64,000 bases of DNA from Ianthella basta. Its lineage: Eukaryota; Porifera; Demospongiae; Verongiida; Ianthellidae. The stretch covers positions 5,504,793-5,568,792 of the forward strand of contig OZ025876.1 of assembly GCA_964019415.1 (NCBI GenBank), written 5' to 3'. Below, in pieces: positions 35,438-48,167 of this stretch (its first letter is position 1; the number at the start of each line of letters is the position of its first letter). Below the pieces are notes generated by a model that worked only from the letters and a program-made list of their open reading frames with translations, had not been told where the DNA came from and made no database searches. Made by a program: the position numbers and the translations under genes.

Positions 35438-36940
35438 CTATAATGATGCATAAATTAATATAAAGAATGGAACTTGACATAGAGTAGCAGCATTTATAAT
35501 GACAAACTGCATTGTGGTATGCAAAATGCATATGTGCCGTATCCTACCATAACCTGCCTAAAAACGAGCACAGATTTTACAATTGGGTGGAGATTTATAA
35601 CGAGAAGCCACGATGTGTCTCCTCTGGCACCGCCGGGACTGAGGCTGTCATCCTGGTTGCACGTGATCATGAACCGCCGCCATATGCATGTAAGGACCAT
35701 GTCCTTCAACTGTGAGCTTTAGTAACTTACTTGGCCTGCTAGTGGTCTTCGACGCAAACGCATGCACGTGAATGAAATGAAATGATCACGGGCCATTGGC
35801 TCAATAGTTTTGGCTCGCAAACGCCCTCGCCCAAGGCGACCCTGGACCCTGACGCCCCCGCAGAAAGGAATTCAAAGGACGTCTGGTCAAAGGTTAGAAT
35901 TCACACTTGCCCACTGGCAATTTCTCTTGAAGTTTTGGAAGTTAGGTATGGTCTAAGTGCCGAAGGTTGTCTAACTAGAATGGATAATCATCGTAGCACA
36001 AACACTTACTTTCTCCTGTTAGAGAGGAACGGGGAGTCGTGTCCCTTTAAGAGTTCCAAAGCCACAGGTTGTTGGTTTCCTGCTCACTGGAGGCGTCCTT
36101 ATAACCCTGTTTGCTGTGGGCTTCTGCTATCCTAACTCAACGAAGACTCTCAGGAACACGCCACTCACATGTCCGAAGGATTCCTGTTCTGCATCCCAAT
36201 ATGGGTTATTCCCCTACAGCTGATTGGGGCGAGCCCGAGCGAGCCCCGCACGCACGATGAACGGCGAGTTTGTTCGGCGGTTGATTCGTCGCAGCTCGTG
36301 CGTTTTATTATTAGACGTAAATTTTTATGGACGCCGCAAATATGGCTGCCACTAGGAAACCTCTACGTATTTCTGATATTCGCCGCGGAAAGCTTCCAGA
36401 GGTGGTTAGTTAAATCTAACAAAACGAGGATGAGTGAAGACTGAGTATTCGCGAAGGCCACCGAAAGGACATCAGGAAGACCAGTGACTACTCTCCTCTG
36501 TCCTCTGTACATGTTATCTAGCTAGCTAGTCTGACCAGCCACCAAAGCTCTTCTGTCCACATCATCTTATCCCCTCTCAAATCGTATGTAAATAACATTC
36601 CAGGCCCATTTCATTCCGTAGCCAACCACGTAGCTATATAGCTATATTTATGGTGCACTGTAAAAACAAAGTAGCGATATCTGTGGCAGGGTAGTGAACC
36701 TCACTAAAGAAATATGTACTCCATGCTCACCACTTTTGTGCAGCCAGCTACACTTGAAAAGAAAGGTTGAGAAATGGTATGAAATTAAGAAGCCAGCCGA
36801 AGGGGAAAATGTCAGTCATCATGGGCCATAGACACTGATCTATGCATCTATAGCTGACCTTTTAGCTGCTTAGCCATGGCCTGGGTATGAGGCTACCTAG
36901 TGATTTAAGATGCATTGTACCGTTTAAAGAGCACAAAGCA
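35438..36940. other. Upstream region of gene E; CpG-rich patches
   Basis: 35590-36480 is CG-richer than average, with short ORFs (35782-36135, 36169-36444) lacking domains. An ATG near 36347 opens MAATRKPLRISDIRRGKLPE and could be a short first exon, but nothing confirms it. Confidence 0.35.
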
Positions 36941-36944
36941 GTTA

Positions 36945-37145
36945 TGACAAGTTATATGCAGTTTAACTGCAGCTAGTTGCATCATCAGTGGGTCACTGGA
37001 CTATCTCATCACGATATTGCATCGCTCCTTCAACTTGCACTGTGTTCATGAGATGGTGCCTGTTTGGGTACATGCACATGGTGTGTATTACAACTTCCAC
37101 TTAACCTATTACTGAAATCCCACTATAAAATTAAACAAACATTAA
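36945..37145 (+). pseudogene. WD40 exon-2 fragment
   Basis: gcagttatgacaag..gcagttt followed by catcatcagtgggtcactgg matches the WD40 exon 2 segment coding AVTTLQF..IISGSLD, about 75 bp, now degenerate. The same fragment plus flank occurs at 47855-48080. Confidence 0.75.
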
Positions 37146-37156
37146 CAGTACTCTAA

Positions 37157-38775
37157 TGGGATATGGGAATCTTATTAATAAAACTAGCAGAGAAGGGCGC
37201 CTTCGGCACCCTCCTCTGCTCCGGCGCCCAACGCAGGTGCTTCCAATGCCAGTGCTTCTGATGCAAAGCACTTCCAAATCTGGCTACTGAATGATAGCTA
37301 TAGATGCTGCAGTTGCAGTTAGCTATAGAGTTGCATGCAGCTGACTCCTCTTCCACCATGAATCACCTTCTGCAAGGTCAAGCGTCTTGTATTGCCCTCC
37401 AAATTAAACAGAACTGACTCATGATGGCCCCTTTGAGCTGATTCCTGGTTGTTCTCTTGAGTTGACTCCCCTCGAGCTGGCTCCTGCGTTTCCCTTGGTG
37501 CTGACTCCTGTGAGTGAAGGTTGAGTGATGGTCTTGGATTTCTGACAGTTGTCGTCGATTCATAAGAGCTCTCATCAACCCTGAATGTCTTGACTTCTTG
37601 GTTAGTCCGGTGTTGCCCTTAAATGTTCGGCATATGCGCACTGCAACGGTTGCAAATTGCATTGTTTGGAAGAAACGTATTACGATGACGTCATGAGATC
37701 ATTGCGCAAGCCTAAACCCCGCATAACTTGTGCCAATCCTTTCGCCATCGAGCCGCTTTCACTTGCGTAAGACGGCGCTTTCCGCTATATAGCTTATATC
37801 ACCCACAGCCTTCTACATTGTGCTAAAACTATAGCAAAGAAGCCGTCGCACCATCTTCCCAGGAGGAGTTGTGTAACAAAGGAATTAGCTTCGAATTCCG
37901 TAATCTACTTCGCTTTCCTCCGTAAAACAAAAATGGCGTCCTATAGTAACGTATGGCGAGTTGGCGCAAAACCTTCATTTCGCAATCTTTCGCAGGGAAA
38001 CCCAGCCGAAGACACCCTCCGGATAGCGCTTCGACATTCGGACCGCGTTTTCTGCGAACCCTCCGCACGGTTCCCGAGATTAGTGCGGACAAAAAATCGG
38101 CCTAGCTCCATTATACATACATACATACATGAATCGGCCTATTACAGCACCGGAGTTAGAAAGTAAGAAGCTAAAATGTGTGCAAGTTAATGAAAGAGTT
38201 CCAGATGGATACTGGCCTATCAGTAGCTAGCTAAAATGATTCGTTTTCCAATTGGCCTGTTGGTGGTTACTCTTTCTTTCTGCTTTCTAACCACTCTCGA
38301 CTGGCACTGATGAAGCTGTGCGACACTCAGGGGCGTCACCCACCTGAGCCAGGATCTCTTTCACTGTGGCACGCGATTGAAGGTGTCTACACAGTGTCTC
38401 CACTGCCCACACGTAGCCGCCGCAGCTGATGCCACCGCAGAAACATCGCGCGATTCGCCAATGGCTGTGGAGAAGTTAGGAGAGCCTTCTATGAGGAGGA
38501 TGGTTGGATGTTTGGCGTGGCGGCCCATAGAAGACGATTGTGTAGTCCCCAGAGATGCTCGATGGTCTGCGTCGTTCGGAAGTGGTACTCGCTGCTGACG
38601 AGGAACCTCAGCATTGTTACTGTGGGTTCTGTTCTAGTTGGAAAGGTCGTCGAGCAGTGAAAAAGTGTGCCACTTCCATGCTGATGTCTGCTTGGGTGAG
38701 CGCCCTCTGACACCACGTGGTCTCTAAGCTGCCATCTTGATGACGTCACAACCCCCTGCTCCATTATAATAAGAT
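37157..38775. mobile_element. 1.6-kb insertion, unclassified
   Basis: The flanking unit (WD40 fragment then Death exon) is present without it at 47855-48480. There actctaat is followed directly by aatgtggtac, whereas here 1.6 kb intervenes. The insert is CpG-richer, with repeated gctgactcctg words (37330-37510) and ORFs 37378-37662(-), 37829-38092(-) and 38489-38764(-) without recognisable domains. No clear terminal inverted repeats seen. Confidence 0.65.
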
Positions 38776-38850
38776 AATAATGTGGTACAGTAACAATTTA
38801 AGTATGTTCGTGCATGCATGCTAACAAGTATTTCAGCTGCTACGTTCTAT

Positions 38851-41800
38851 CTATGGACTTTGGTGAATAAGTTCTCTAAGCTCTCGGCTCACTTCAGTGC
38901 CACAGCTCCTCTCCACTGCATCCAGCACACTAGACCAGGTCCTAGGGAGAGCCCCACAGCCCTGCGCTCTAGCAAGCCAACGCCTGAACATCTCGCGGCA
39001 GTGAAATTCATTACTTCCGTTGGGTGTCTTGATTGCTTGCAGGACATAGTCCTCAATGTCTAACTCTAATCCAGTAGTCTCCCATTTTCCAGCCACACGG
39101 ACAACCACTTTATTATTGAGGTCTCTCAGTATAGGCTTTTGGTGCAGTGGGTCAAGGGGAGCTGCATGAAATGAAGGAGTGAAACAGTACTAGCAGTATG
39201 AGCACCTAGTTTCATACAGCATGCACATACCATGCATTTATAAACCATATACGCATGCGCATATATGCGTGCCCAACACCCATGTGCATGCTCCCCCACA
39301 TGTGCACCCCCTCCCATGTGTGTGTGTTGCACACCTGTACAACATACAGCACATGCATGCAATCACACACACACATCAAACACTTACGTACGTATACTCA
39401 CTCACTCTATACCCACAAACGGCCACTCTCCATTACGCTGCATGTGCAGCTGTGCATGTTTGACCACTTACATGAAGTAACTCGGTCAAGAGACAAACGC
39501 CCTGAGAGGTGGACTGTTGTTCCAGTTGGTGTAGATTGTGCAAGGCCTTCAGAAGCAGCTGTAGTGAACAGTAAATGGCATAAGATAAAACAACTCAATG
39601 TGATGACAGCATGCAACACAGTCAATGCTAGTTTTGTCTCACTTCTACGTATAGACTGAATATACAACTTATCAAGTTTGCATCCTTAGTGCCTTGTTTA
39701 ACAATAAATATGATAATTATAGTACAGTACACATACCTAAGCATCTGTGCAGCAGCACCAAAAACTTGACACATTGTTACAATGGATGACCGCTGGATGT
39801 GGCACAAGCTCGACATAAAATGGAGGCCAGTTATGAGTACATGCATACATACTGGTAACAAAACATTGAAACTTCAGAAAATGTTGCCTCTAGCCTCCAG
39901 TAGAGCCACAGATTACAATCAGTAATGGTTAGAATCAACAGTTGAAGGTACTTCAGGACCTGAATGTTGGGACAGTGCACTGCCGGACCGGCCTGCAGGG
40001 CCGGTTCTGGTGACCACTAACTGAGTATACCTAGGTATGTACCTAATGTGTATACATACATTAAACAGTAGATCGAATTATATTGGTATACGCAGAGTAC
40101 ATGCATGTATGCATACTATGAACACATACTATACTAAAGACACCTACTGTATTCCACCAAGTATACATCAGCAAATTCTTCCACACAGTAAAACACTCCA
40201 CACAAACTCTCCTAAATATGATCACTCACAAGAGGGCAAACGCTCCAATAGTTCAATTGCATTCCCAGCATTCACACTCTGTGTAGTGCTTGCTGGAGTT
40301 TGAAGAATAGCTGTAATGAAGACACACAACGCAATGTACGAACACACAGTATAAACTTATGTACGTATGAACACACAACATGAAGTACATAAACACATAG
40401 TTACGTGCACAAAGTCCACATAATGCATACATAATGATATGCATGCTTCATATCTAGTGGGTTTTGAAGAACACATGATACACATGTGTACATAGTCTCA
40501 CTATGCACTGCCTACTTACCTGCTGCTTCCCACACGGATATTCTGGTAGGTTGAGAGCTAGCCTCGGCTTGAGCAGGTGCAAGTGTGAGTGATGGAGGAG
40601 ACGCTGTGGTGAAGAGCAATGGTAGAAGACAACATAAGCGAAGCATGCATCTGTTCCAGCAAGGAGGAGTTAGACTGCTCTTGCAATGTGCAGGTCATGC
40701 ACACAACACACATAATTATATAGAATGCAGCACAAATTAGATAGTATTGTACATGTGTGGTCATAGAAATGCTAGCGCTTGTGATGCAAATTTTGTCTGT
40801 CCAACTACAGTCATGCCGATACAAATACACATGTACACTGCCTACTCACCTGCTGCAGCCTGCTGAGATATGCCTGCCTGAGGGGTAGCCTCAGCTTGAG
40901 TAGGGTTCAGAGTAGGAGGTGGAAGAGCAGCTGCAGTGAAGAGCAACATGCAGTATAAGACAAATGCACATGTATGCTGTGGTGGTAGCAAACTAGCTGT
41001 ATACAAGAAGGAGCTAGATAAATGCATTAGCTCCGGTACATGCATGCCTTAAAAGCTAGAGACATGCATGTACTGTTGGTTGAGGATTGCATCTTATAGC
41101 AAATAGGCCAGAGCTACAGTATTAATTTGTTCACAGGAGCATTAGGAACCTTAGCCATTAACACATGCATGTTTGCAGTAGCAGTGTACAGACAGAGGTG
41201 CATATCACTGTGAGTGGTTAGCAGCAGTGATATATAATTGTGGTATATGCATTCCTGAGATACAGGGGATAGAGAGGTGGATATAAGATCGATCTACATA
41301 CTCCCAATGGCATTCACTACAAATGTATGAGTACAGGGGCCTGGGCACACTTTACAGTCACCGCAGGCCTTTACAGGGCTTTACAGACATGCTACAATAC
41401 ACGTGGAAGTGATCAGTGTACTGTGACTGATGCACGCTCACGTTTCACTGTTTCATACACTTTGATTGGAAATGAAAATTGTTCCCTATCTGTTCCAGAA
41501 ATTATGACTTCCAGTACTCGTACCCTTGAAGCGGCTTTATCAAAGTCAGGAGGAGTCCTGTAAATTACAGCATACTGGATAGCTGGTGGGTACAGTTTGC
41601 TGGCAACTTTGCGTTTCAGCTCATCCTTGGTGTAACGGTTATGAAACACAACATCATCCTGGTGAACCTGAAGAAATGTATTCCATGACAAAGACACATG
41701 CATTCTGAATCTGCTTCCTTCACACAAATAATGCCTCAGATTCTAAAATCATAGGTTTATGCCTTCAACATACATGCATGGTACAAACATATGAAAACAG

Positions 41801-44013
41801 ACATAAAAGACACACACACACACACGCACACACACACACACACAATCTTACAGTATTTGCTCCCTCCAGTGTGGCAGTCCATTCTTCTGCTTTACTCTCT
41901 GATAGTTTTCCACAAACACTACCCCTCAGTAGTGCAAATCGGAATGAAACATAAGTGTCCTCGTTCACTCTCCAGCTCTCCCAGTATTTTGCCAAAATCT
42001 ACAAGGAAATGTAAGGTAACATGCACAGAAAACAGTATATACATTTCCTGTGTTGTAAGAAGATGGACTGAATTATTAATATTACCTCCAGCCATACTTC
42101 AGTGAAGTATGTTATCACAATCTTAGTACGGGTTTCAGCAGCAAGGCGCCGGTCCCACTGCGTAGCAAGGTACACCGAGGTAGCCTTCTTCTTGAATGCT
42201 ATTGCAAATAAAGAGCTGTGGCCATCAATGTCGAAGATCCCATGGCTCTTTGAGAAGGTACCTCCCCTCACCAGCTCAAAGTGAAACACTCTCTGCCTGG
42301 TTTTCAAATAGTGCGGAGCTATGACAAAGGACATACCATCTTTCACATGGTCCTCCACCTCCCCACCATACCAGTGGGGGAGGTGGAGTCTGAGGGGTAG
42401 GTTGACAAGGCTACCATCGTAGTAGATGTACACCACCATACTTCCAAATTGGTAGCCCTCTGGCAGTGCAAAGGAACCATCAGGAATGATGGCATAGCGC
42501 ATATACACATTTGCTATAGTAGCAACTGCTTCTCGAGGCACCTCCATGGTGATGGTTTTCTCTCTTCCCTTCAACACCACATTTGAAGGTTGCAAGCAAA
42601 GGGTGCCATGTTCAATTCGTACTTTGGAAATACCAAATGGAATCCAACACAGATCTCTCAGAGCAACTTCATCAGCTTCAAAAGAAAGACAGTGACTTGA
42701 TCATTACACACATGTGCACAGGCTTGCGTATATGTAAATTCAGAAACATGCAATCAGAGAAATCATGATCATGATGAGCTTTAATTCCCATTCTAGTAAG
42801 TATGACTCACGTCCTGTGACACCTTGATGACTGGAGATCTGAGGAGTAGGAAGGGACAACGAGCAACATCATGCACCTGCATCTTATATGCAACTACTGT
42901 AAATGTCATGTATAGATGTATGCACTTCCAAACCTCTGAAATAGGTGGGGGAATAAATGTCCTTGACAGCCGCAGTTGTCCTAAAGAAACCAAAGATCAT
43001 AACATTATACATGGTTACAAGAAAAGGAAGCCACACTGATGCTTTAACTGGTATTCCTTGATGTCTATGACTAGACAGCTGCATGCATAACATGTCTTAT
43101 GTCCATGCGCAGCTGCATAATTCTTATTACAATTGAACTTACCACGCTCATCAATGCCTTCCCCCTCCTCACCTCGTTCCCGCCTTCTCAATTCTGCATG
43201 ACTGACATGCAGTGAGAACATGGACAATAATGGGCCATAAAATGCAATATAGATAGACATGTGCAATAAGGAATAATCAATTAAAATATGGCTGCTCAAT
43301 TTTCAGAGGAATGTATGCAGAGAAGCATCTCACCATATTCTCTCATTTTGTGACGATATGTATCTGATACAACAACACAGCGATATGAAAATGTTCATAC
43401 TGATTAATAGGATGCCAATTACAAAGGATAGTAATGCTGTTAGTATAAAGTTCACTTCAATTTGACAATTGAGCAGTTCATACCACACAGACGATAAAGT
43501 ACTGGTCGTATTAGTTATGTCCTTTCTGAGCAGTGAATTTGTATCAATGTCCACAATGGTGTACACAACTGTGGAGTCATTTTGAGACCATATAGACACA
43601 CCAAAATAGTGAGAAGCAGTGGCACTCGGCAGACAGTCAGGTCTCAGGTCTGGGCCACATATCACAACTTGCTCCACATCACTGCCTATCTCCAAACACG
43701 CTGACACTCTTGTGAAGTTCCTCTCTACTATACACAGTGAAATAAACCCCGATATGGTTTCCATCTTGAGACTGTATTTACTGGAGACTTCATAACTTCC
43801 TGCCAGCAAAGAGTTGTTTTCAGACATTGACAGGTTGCGTAAGTCAGGGAGGATTAAGATTTTTGGTTCTTCACTCCTGTACACAGATCCATTGCAGTAC
43901 AAAGAATGTGGTGCATAAATAGCACTAATAACAAGGCCGATGCAGGAGAAGATGGAAAATAACAGAGCAGACACAACACCCATCCATATTAATATGCATT
44001 TCAATGCTTTCAT
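38851..44013 (-). CDS. Gene A: two-helix membrane protein with ZU5-like, UPA-like and Death domains
   Basis: Exons 44013-43334, 43201-43143, 42675-42086, 41998-41852, 41667-41442, 40930-40850, 40603-40520, 40310-40230, 39558-39472 and 39161-38851 (TAG). All phases join; total 2346 nt (781 aa). Order: helix ~8-33; loop of ~155 aa with NDS/NTT glycosylation sites and RPDCLP..HYFGVSIWSQNDSTV; helix ~190-215; Cys-rich then basic linker (ELRRRERGEE); ZU5-like domain (LPEGYQFGSMVVYIYYDG, PLRLHLPHW); UPA-like region (WESWRVNEDTYVSF.. to FPIKVYETVK); four Pro/Thr/Ser linker exons of 81-87 nt, all phase 1-1; Death domain (GLELDIEDYVLQAIKTPN, HCREMFRRWLA). ZU5-UPA-Death is the cytoplasmic plan of UNC5 and PIDD. 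The 5' start is uncertain: the first exon follows an acceptor and gene B has an extra short first exon. A candidate exon at 42980-42811 does not fit the phases. Confidence 0.8.
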
Positions 44014-44131
44014 GATCACCTATGAGACAAAGGAAGCAGATCAGCACATGGGTGACAAAGTATAGCATGCAGAGTGGGACTCATAAAAGTTAGTGTACGT
44101 CATGATATCTAAGAGAGATACATGTACTAGT

Positions 44132-44231
44132 TATAACATGGCCGCGAGGGCGCTGGCTGATTTATCACACGAGGGCGCGAAGTGCCTGAATGCGATAAAT
44201 CAGCTAAGCGCCCGAGTGGTCATGTTATAAC
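44132..44231. repeat. Imperfect palindrome (MITE-like hairpin)
   Basis: gttataacatg..gcgagggcgct..ctgatttatc is mirrored by gataaatcag..agcgcccgag..catgttataac, about 40 bp per arm. It lies just upstream of gene A. Confidence 0.8.
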
Positions 44232-44239
44232 TGACTTGT

Positions 44240-45080
44240 TACAATTCAAACAGCAGCGATTAGCGTTTAAATTCGTTCGCTGTCGAATAAATTTACCAAA
44301 CGAACCTGACTAAAGTTACTATAGAAACCAGAGAACACGCTCTTCTCGGAGCACAAGGCGAAAGGCGAGAAGCGTCGCAAGAAAAAGGCTGTCAGCGGCC
44401 TCTCGTACTGAATAAAGCGTCGGCGCCGCTTGAGTCGGCACTAGGGCAGATGATCAGAAGTCCTACAAGCAGCGTATGAATGGAAAACTTTCTTTTTAGA
44501 GAGTGTACTAGGATTTAAACGACTGGAGAACTTGGGAGTGGCGAGACCTACCTTCAAGTTGATCCATCAAGTGAACTCGGGAAAGGGAATCTTGAGTTTC
44601 TCTATCACTAAAGACATTACATGCACAATTACATGTCACTGCCATAAAAGTACACATGCAGTGCTGTGCTAGACATAAATTTATGTTGATGGCCATGCCT
44701 CCAAGTGCCAAGCACTCATCATTCCAGAGCCAATGTTCATGAGAAAGTTCACAAGGTGATGAACATCAAAAGCATTTTGCTAAAGCAGTAAACAAAACGC
44801 TTGTTTAAGGCTAGAAAGTGATTGGGTTAGCAAATAAGAGCCCCATCCGACACAGTGTGTTATGAGGTGTGAAAGCATAAACAGTGCCGTTATGCGAAAT
44901 TAGCACACTGCAGCTTGCTTTGATGTATGGCTCCCTCATGTAAGCAGCCAAGCTTCCTTCAAGCAAAAAGCAGCCAGCTTCCTTGGCACAAATAGCACTA
45001 AAGCATTACAATCCACCTCTCTATAGAGGTCAAATAGAACTGGCCCCACAGCATGCTGTAATACAAACAAAAAGTAGCAC
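44240..45080. other. Upstream of gene A; no gene seen
   Basis: A possible minus-strand exon near 44610-44548 (ends gatcaacttgaag|gtaggt) is phase-incompatible with gene A's first exon, so I do not include it. Confidence 0.4.
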
Positions 45081-45089
45081 TATTGCCAT

Positions 45090-45870
45090 ATAGGGCTAAA
45101 ACTGGCAAAATTCTTACTCATGAGGAAATGTCGGTTGTACACCACCAGAACTAACCTTACTTCCAAGTGAAAGTGCGTGGTCGGTATCAAGTACGCCAAT
45201 GACCAGGTGCGGAAGGGCCGGTCACTAATGTTAAAAATGGCGTGTCGGCCCGCGGAGAATTGACGAAGGACGTCTCGCTCTTCGGCCGCAATGCAGCTAG
45301 GCGAACGGCACCCCGCTAAGAACATGGCCCCCCAGTCCCTCAACTGGCACGGAGCCGATTCCCAGCAAGGCACCGATTTTATGGCTGAACAAACATACAT
45401 AAAAATCCCAGATCCCGTGAACTATAGTAAGAAGCTGAATGCCCGCCCTTCGGGCAGGCAGGACCGGAAGTCCTATATAGAGACCAATAGCTTAAAACGG
45501 CGTCTCGGCCAGCGGAAAAAAGGAAGCGCTTTCTTTGGCTGCAGGGTAGCTAAGTGAACGGCACTCCTCTAAGCTCATGTCACCCCACTCCCTTAACTGG
45601 CATGGCTCGTATCAAGTACGCCAATGACCGGTAGTAGAAGGGCCGGTCGATAATGTTAAAAATGGCGTATTGGCCCGCGGAGAATTGACGAAGGACATCT
45701 CGCTTTTCGGCCGCAAGGCAGCTAGGCGAACGGCACCCCGCTAAGAACATGGACCCCTAGTCTCTCAACTGGCACTGAGTGTCTCGAGCCGATTCCCGGG
45801 AAGGCACCGATTTTATGGCTGAACAAACATACATAAAAATTATAGATCCCGTGAATTATAGTAGGATAAT
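45090..45870. repeat. Two direct copies of a ~260-bp CpG-rich repeat
   Basis: 45178-45425 and 45606-45855 share atcaagtacgccaatgacc, cccgcggagaattgacgaag, ctaggcgaacggcaccccgc and ggctgaacaaacatacataa. A shorter piece lies between them with the hairpin word gcccgcccttcgggc (about 45439). A third copy is inverted at 47280-47530. Confidence 0.85.
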
Positions 45871-46280
45871 CTAGGTATATGCACGTGTGCACGTGCCTTG
45901 TGTTCATCTGACCACAGCTAACCATCATCTCAAATTGAGCAGCAATGCTAGCTAGCTATATAGCTAGCTAGGTAACCAAGTTGAACACGCACTTACTCCA
46001 CAACATGCCATCCATACATGTACATCTATAATTATACTCATAGTATACTTACTTTAGTTTCTGTTGTAAGGCTCCCAGGTTACAAGCACAAAAGTAGTGG
46101 CCTACCAGAGAGGGTGGATGTCATGGAATATTCATTAGGTATTTCCCCTTGAGTAGTCCCTACACGGTTGTTGTTAGCAAACCATATAAAGGCAATGGAC
46201 CACACATAATGTGTTCCCAACATCCATTTTTAAGGCTTGGAACGGGATATGACCCATGAATATTCAATGCACATGGATAA

Positions 46281-46883
46281 TACCGTATCCGCTCTAAACA
46301 TTCGTCATTCTAATTTTCGTCAATGAAAAAATATGCTCAAGTGTACTCTAATCGTAACGAATTTCCTGTCTCCCTAATTTCCGCCATTGGCCTCTAATTT
46401 TCGTCATGAACAGGAAGCGTTCTAAATATTAAAATATTCATCGGAAATGCCTGCAATATATGGCTGCGAGGACCAAGGAACAAAGCCTAGGAACAAAGCC
46501 AACAACGTTCGCTGTTGTCTTTGTCCTTCTGGCATTGTTCCTTTTGTCTATAAGCCTTCTCAACGCTGTGTACGTCTTTCATTTTCCTTTTGGTGCGACA
46601 ATGGAGTCAGTAAGTTCAGCGATCGCGAATCGTCTCCAGATCTTCTCGTTCGGACGGTAGCCTCGCGCACTGCTGTTCGCACGGTCAACGTGAAAGCGGC
46701 CATTACAGCAAGGAACGCCCAAACTGAAAAGCTCTCTAATGTTTCGCCTTCGCTCTAATGTTTAGTCCGAAAACTCTAAATATTCGTCACCTTCGACGTT
46801 ATTCTCCATTCCAGCTTTAATTGCCTCAAAAGACGAAATTTTCGCTGCACTAGGGGTGACGAATTTTTAGAGCGGATACAGTA
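46281..46883. mobile_element. TIR element (~600 bp)
   Basis: Ends are inverted repeats: taccgtatccgctctaaaca at the left and ttagagcggatacagta at the right (about 25 bp, two mismatches). Inside are repeated attttcgtcat/attcgtca words near both ends. The ORFs at 46447-46758 are CpG-rich with no domain. MITE-like non-autonomous DNA transposon. Confidence 0.8.
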
Positions 46884-47279
46884 TTTAATATAAATATAGC
46901 AATTCACAAACACAACAAGACCACTTTGGATGAACAAGAATACATGCAAAGTACTATTGAAGCATACACAGCTACTTTATGTTTGCAATGGTGTGCACAA
47001 GTGTGTCAGCATTAAAGTCATGTGCTGCATCTTGATCCTCCAGGGGAAGGTCTGGGCGGTGTGTGTGTCGTATATTTAACATCATGCGGTTGTGGGATAT
47101 CTGTTGCAGTCTCCTCTTGTACGTTTGGGGGAGGGTTGTCTGCAGCTGCATGTCAAAATGACATACAGCTTAAATAGAAGCTCAATGAATTGATCATGAT
47201 AACCAGGAAAACACGTTTAACACAGTACTGTGTATGGCAAAATAGATATTACATGTGCTATGATTGAATGCGTTAATCT

Positions 47280-47660
47280 TACTATAATACACCGGATCTC
47301 GGTTTGTATTATGTTTGTTCAGTAGTAAAATCGGCGCCTTGCAGGGAATCGGCTCGAGGCGCTTCATGCCAGTTGAGGGACTGGGTGGGTATGTTCTTAT
47401 AGGGGTGCCGTTCACCTAGCTACCTTGCGGCCGAGTGCGATTCCTTCGTCCGTTCTCCGCGGGCGACAAGTCATGCATTTTTAAAATTATCAACCCTTCT
47501 ACTACCGGTCATTGGTAGACGTGATACGCGCCATGCCAGTTAAGGGAGTTGGGGGACATGAGCTTAGGGGAGTGCCGTCCACCTAGCTGCCCTGCAAGAG
47601 AGCGCTTTCTTTTTTCCGCGGGCCGAGACGCCATTTTTAAATATCGGTCTCTAGGACTTC
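47280..47660. repeat. Inverted third copy of the 45-kb repeat
   Basis: Reverse complement of the 45.2/45.6-kb unit (accgg.tcattgg, ggcggccgag, gtgccgttcacctagctacc), followed by a second partial copy 47530-47660. Confidence 0.8.
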
Positions 47661-47854
47661 TGGTTATGGAACTACCACCACTATCCCTACACAGATAATT
47701 AACCTGATTGTGCCAGGCCTTAATGCGCCTGAGAATCCGATTGTTAGGTCTGAGTGCCAGATTGTTCAGATTGAATGATATAATTTTCTTCTTATGTCAA
47801 GTCTGCAATACATGTACCCAAACAAGCACCATCTCATGAACACAGTGCAAGTTG

Positions 47855-48080
47855 AAGCAGTTATGACAAGTTATTAATGCTGTATGCAGTTTGACAGCAG
47901 CTAGTTGCGTCATCAGTGGGTCACTGGACTGTCCCATCACGATACTGCATCGCTCCTTCAACTTGCACTGTGTTCATGAGATGGTGCTTGTTTGGGTACA
48001 TGCATTGCACATGGTGTGTATTACAACTTCCACTTAACCTATTACAGAAATCATCCCACTATAAAATTAAACAAACAGTG
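47855..48080 (+). pseudogene. WD40 exon-2 fragment, second copy
   Basis: atgcagtttgacagcagcta then gtcatcagtgggtcactgga, again from WD40 exon 2. It is colinear with 36945-37145 and is followed by the Death-exon unit at 48168. Confidence 0.75.
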
Positions 48081-48167
48081 CTCTAATAATGTGGTACAGC
48101 AACAATCTAAGTACATCCATGCATGCATGGTAATGCATAGTTCACCTGCTATTAAAGTATGTTCTAT

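Noticed and set aside
37378-38764. Minus-strand ORFs in the 1.6-kb insertion
   Set aside because: No transposase, RT or other domain recognised; ORFs are short and overlap repeated gctgactcctg words.
42811-42980. Candidate extra exon in gene A (QLRLSRTFIPPPISE)
   Set aside because: It exits in phase 0, whereas the ZU5 exon needs phase 1. Direct splicing 43143 to 42675 is in frame and gives a total divisible by three.
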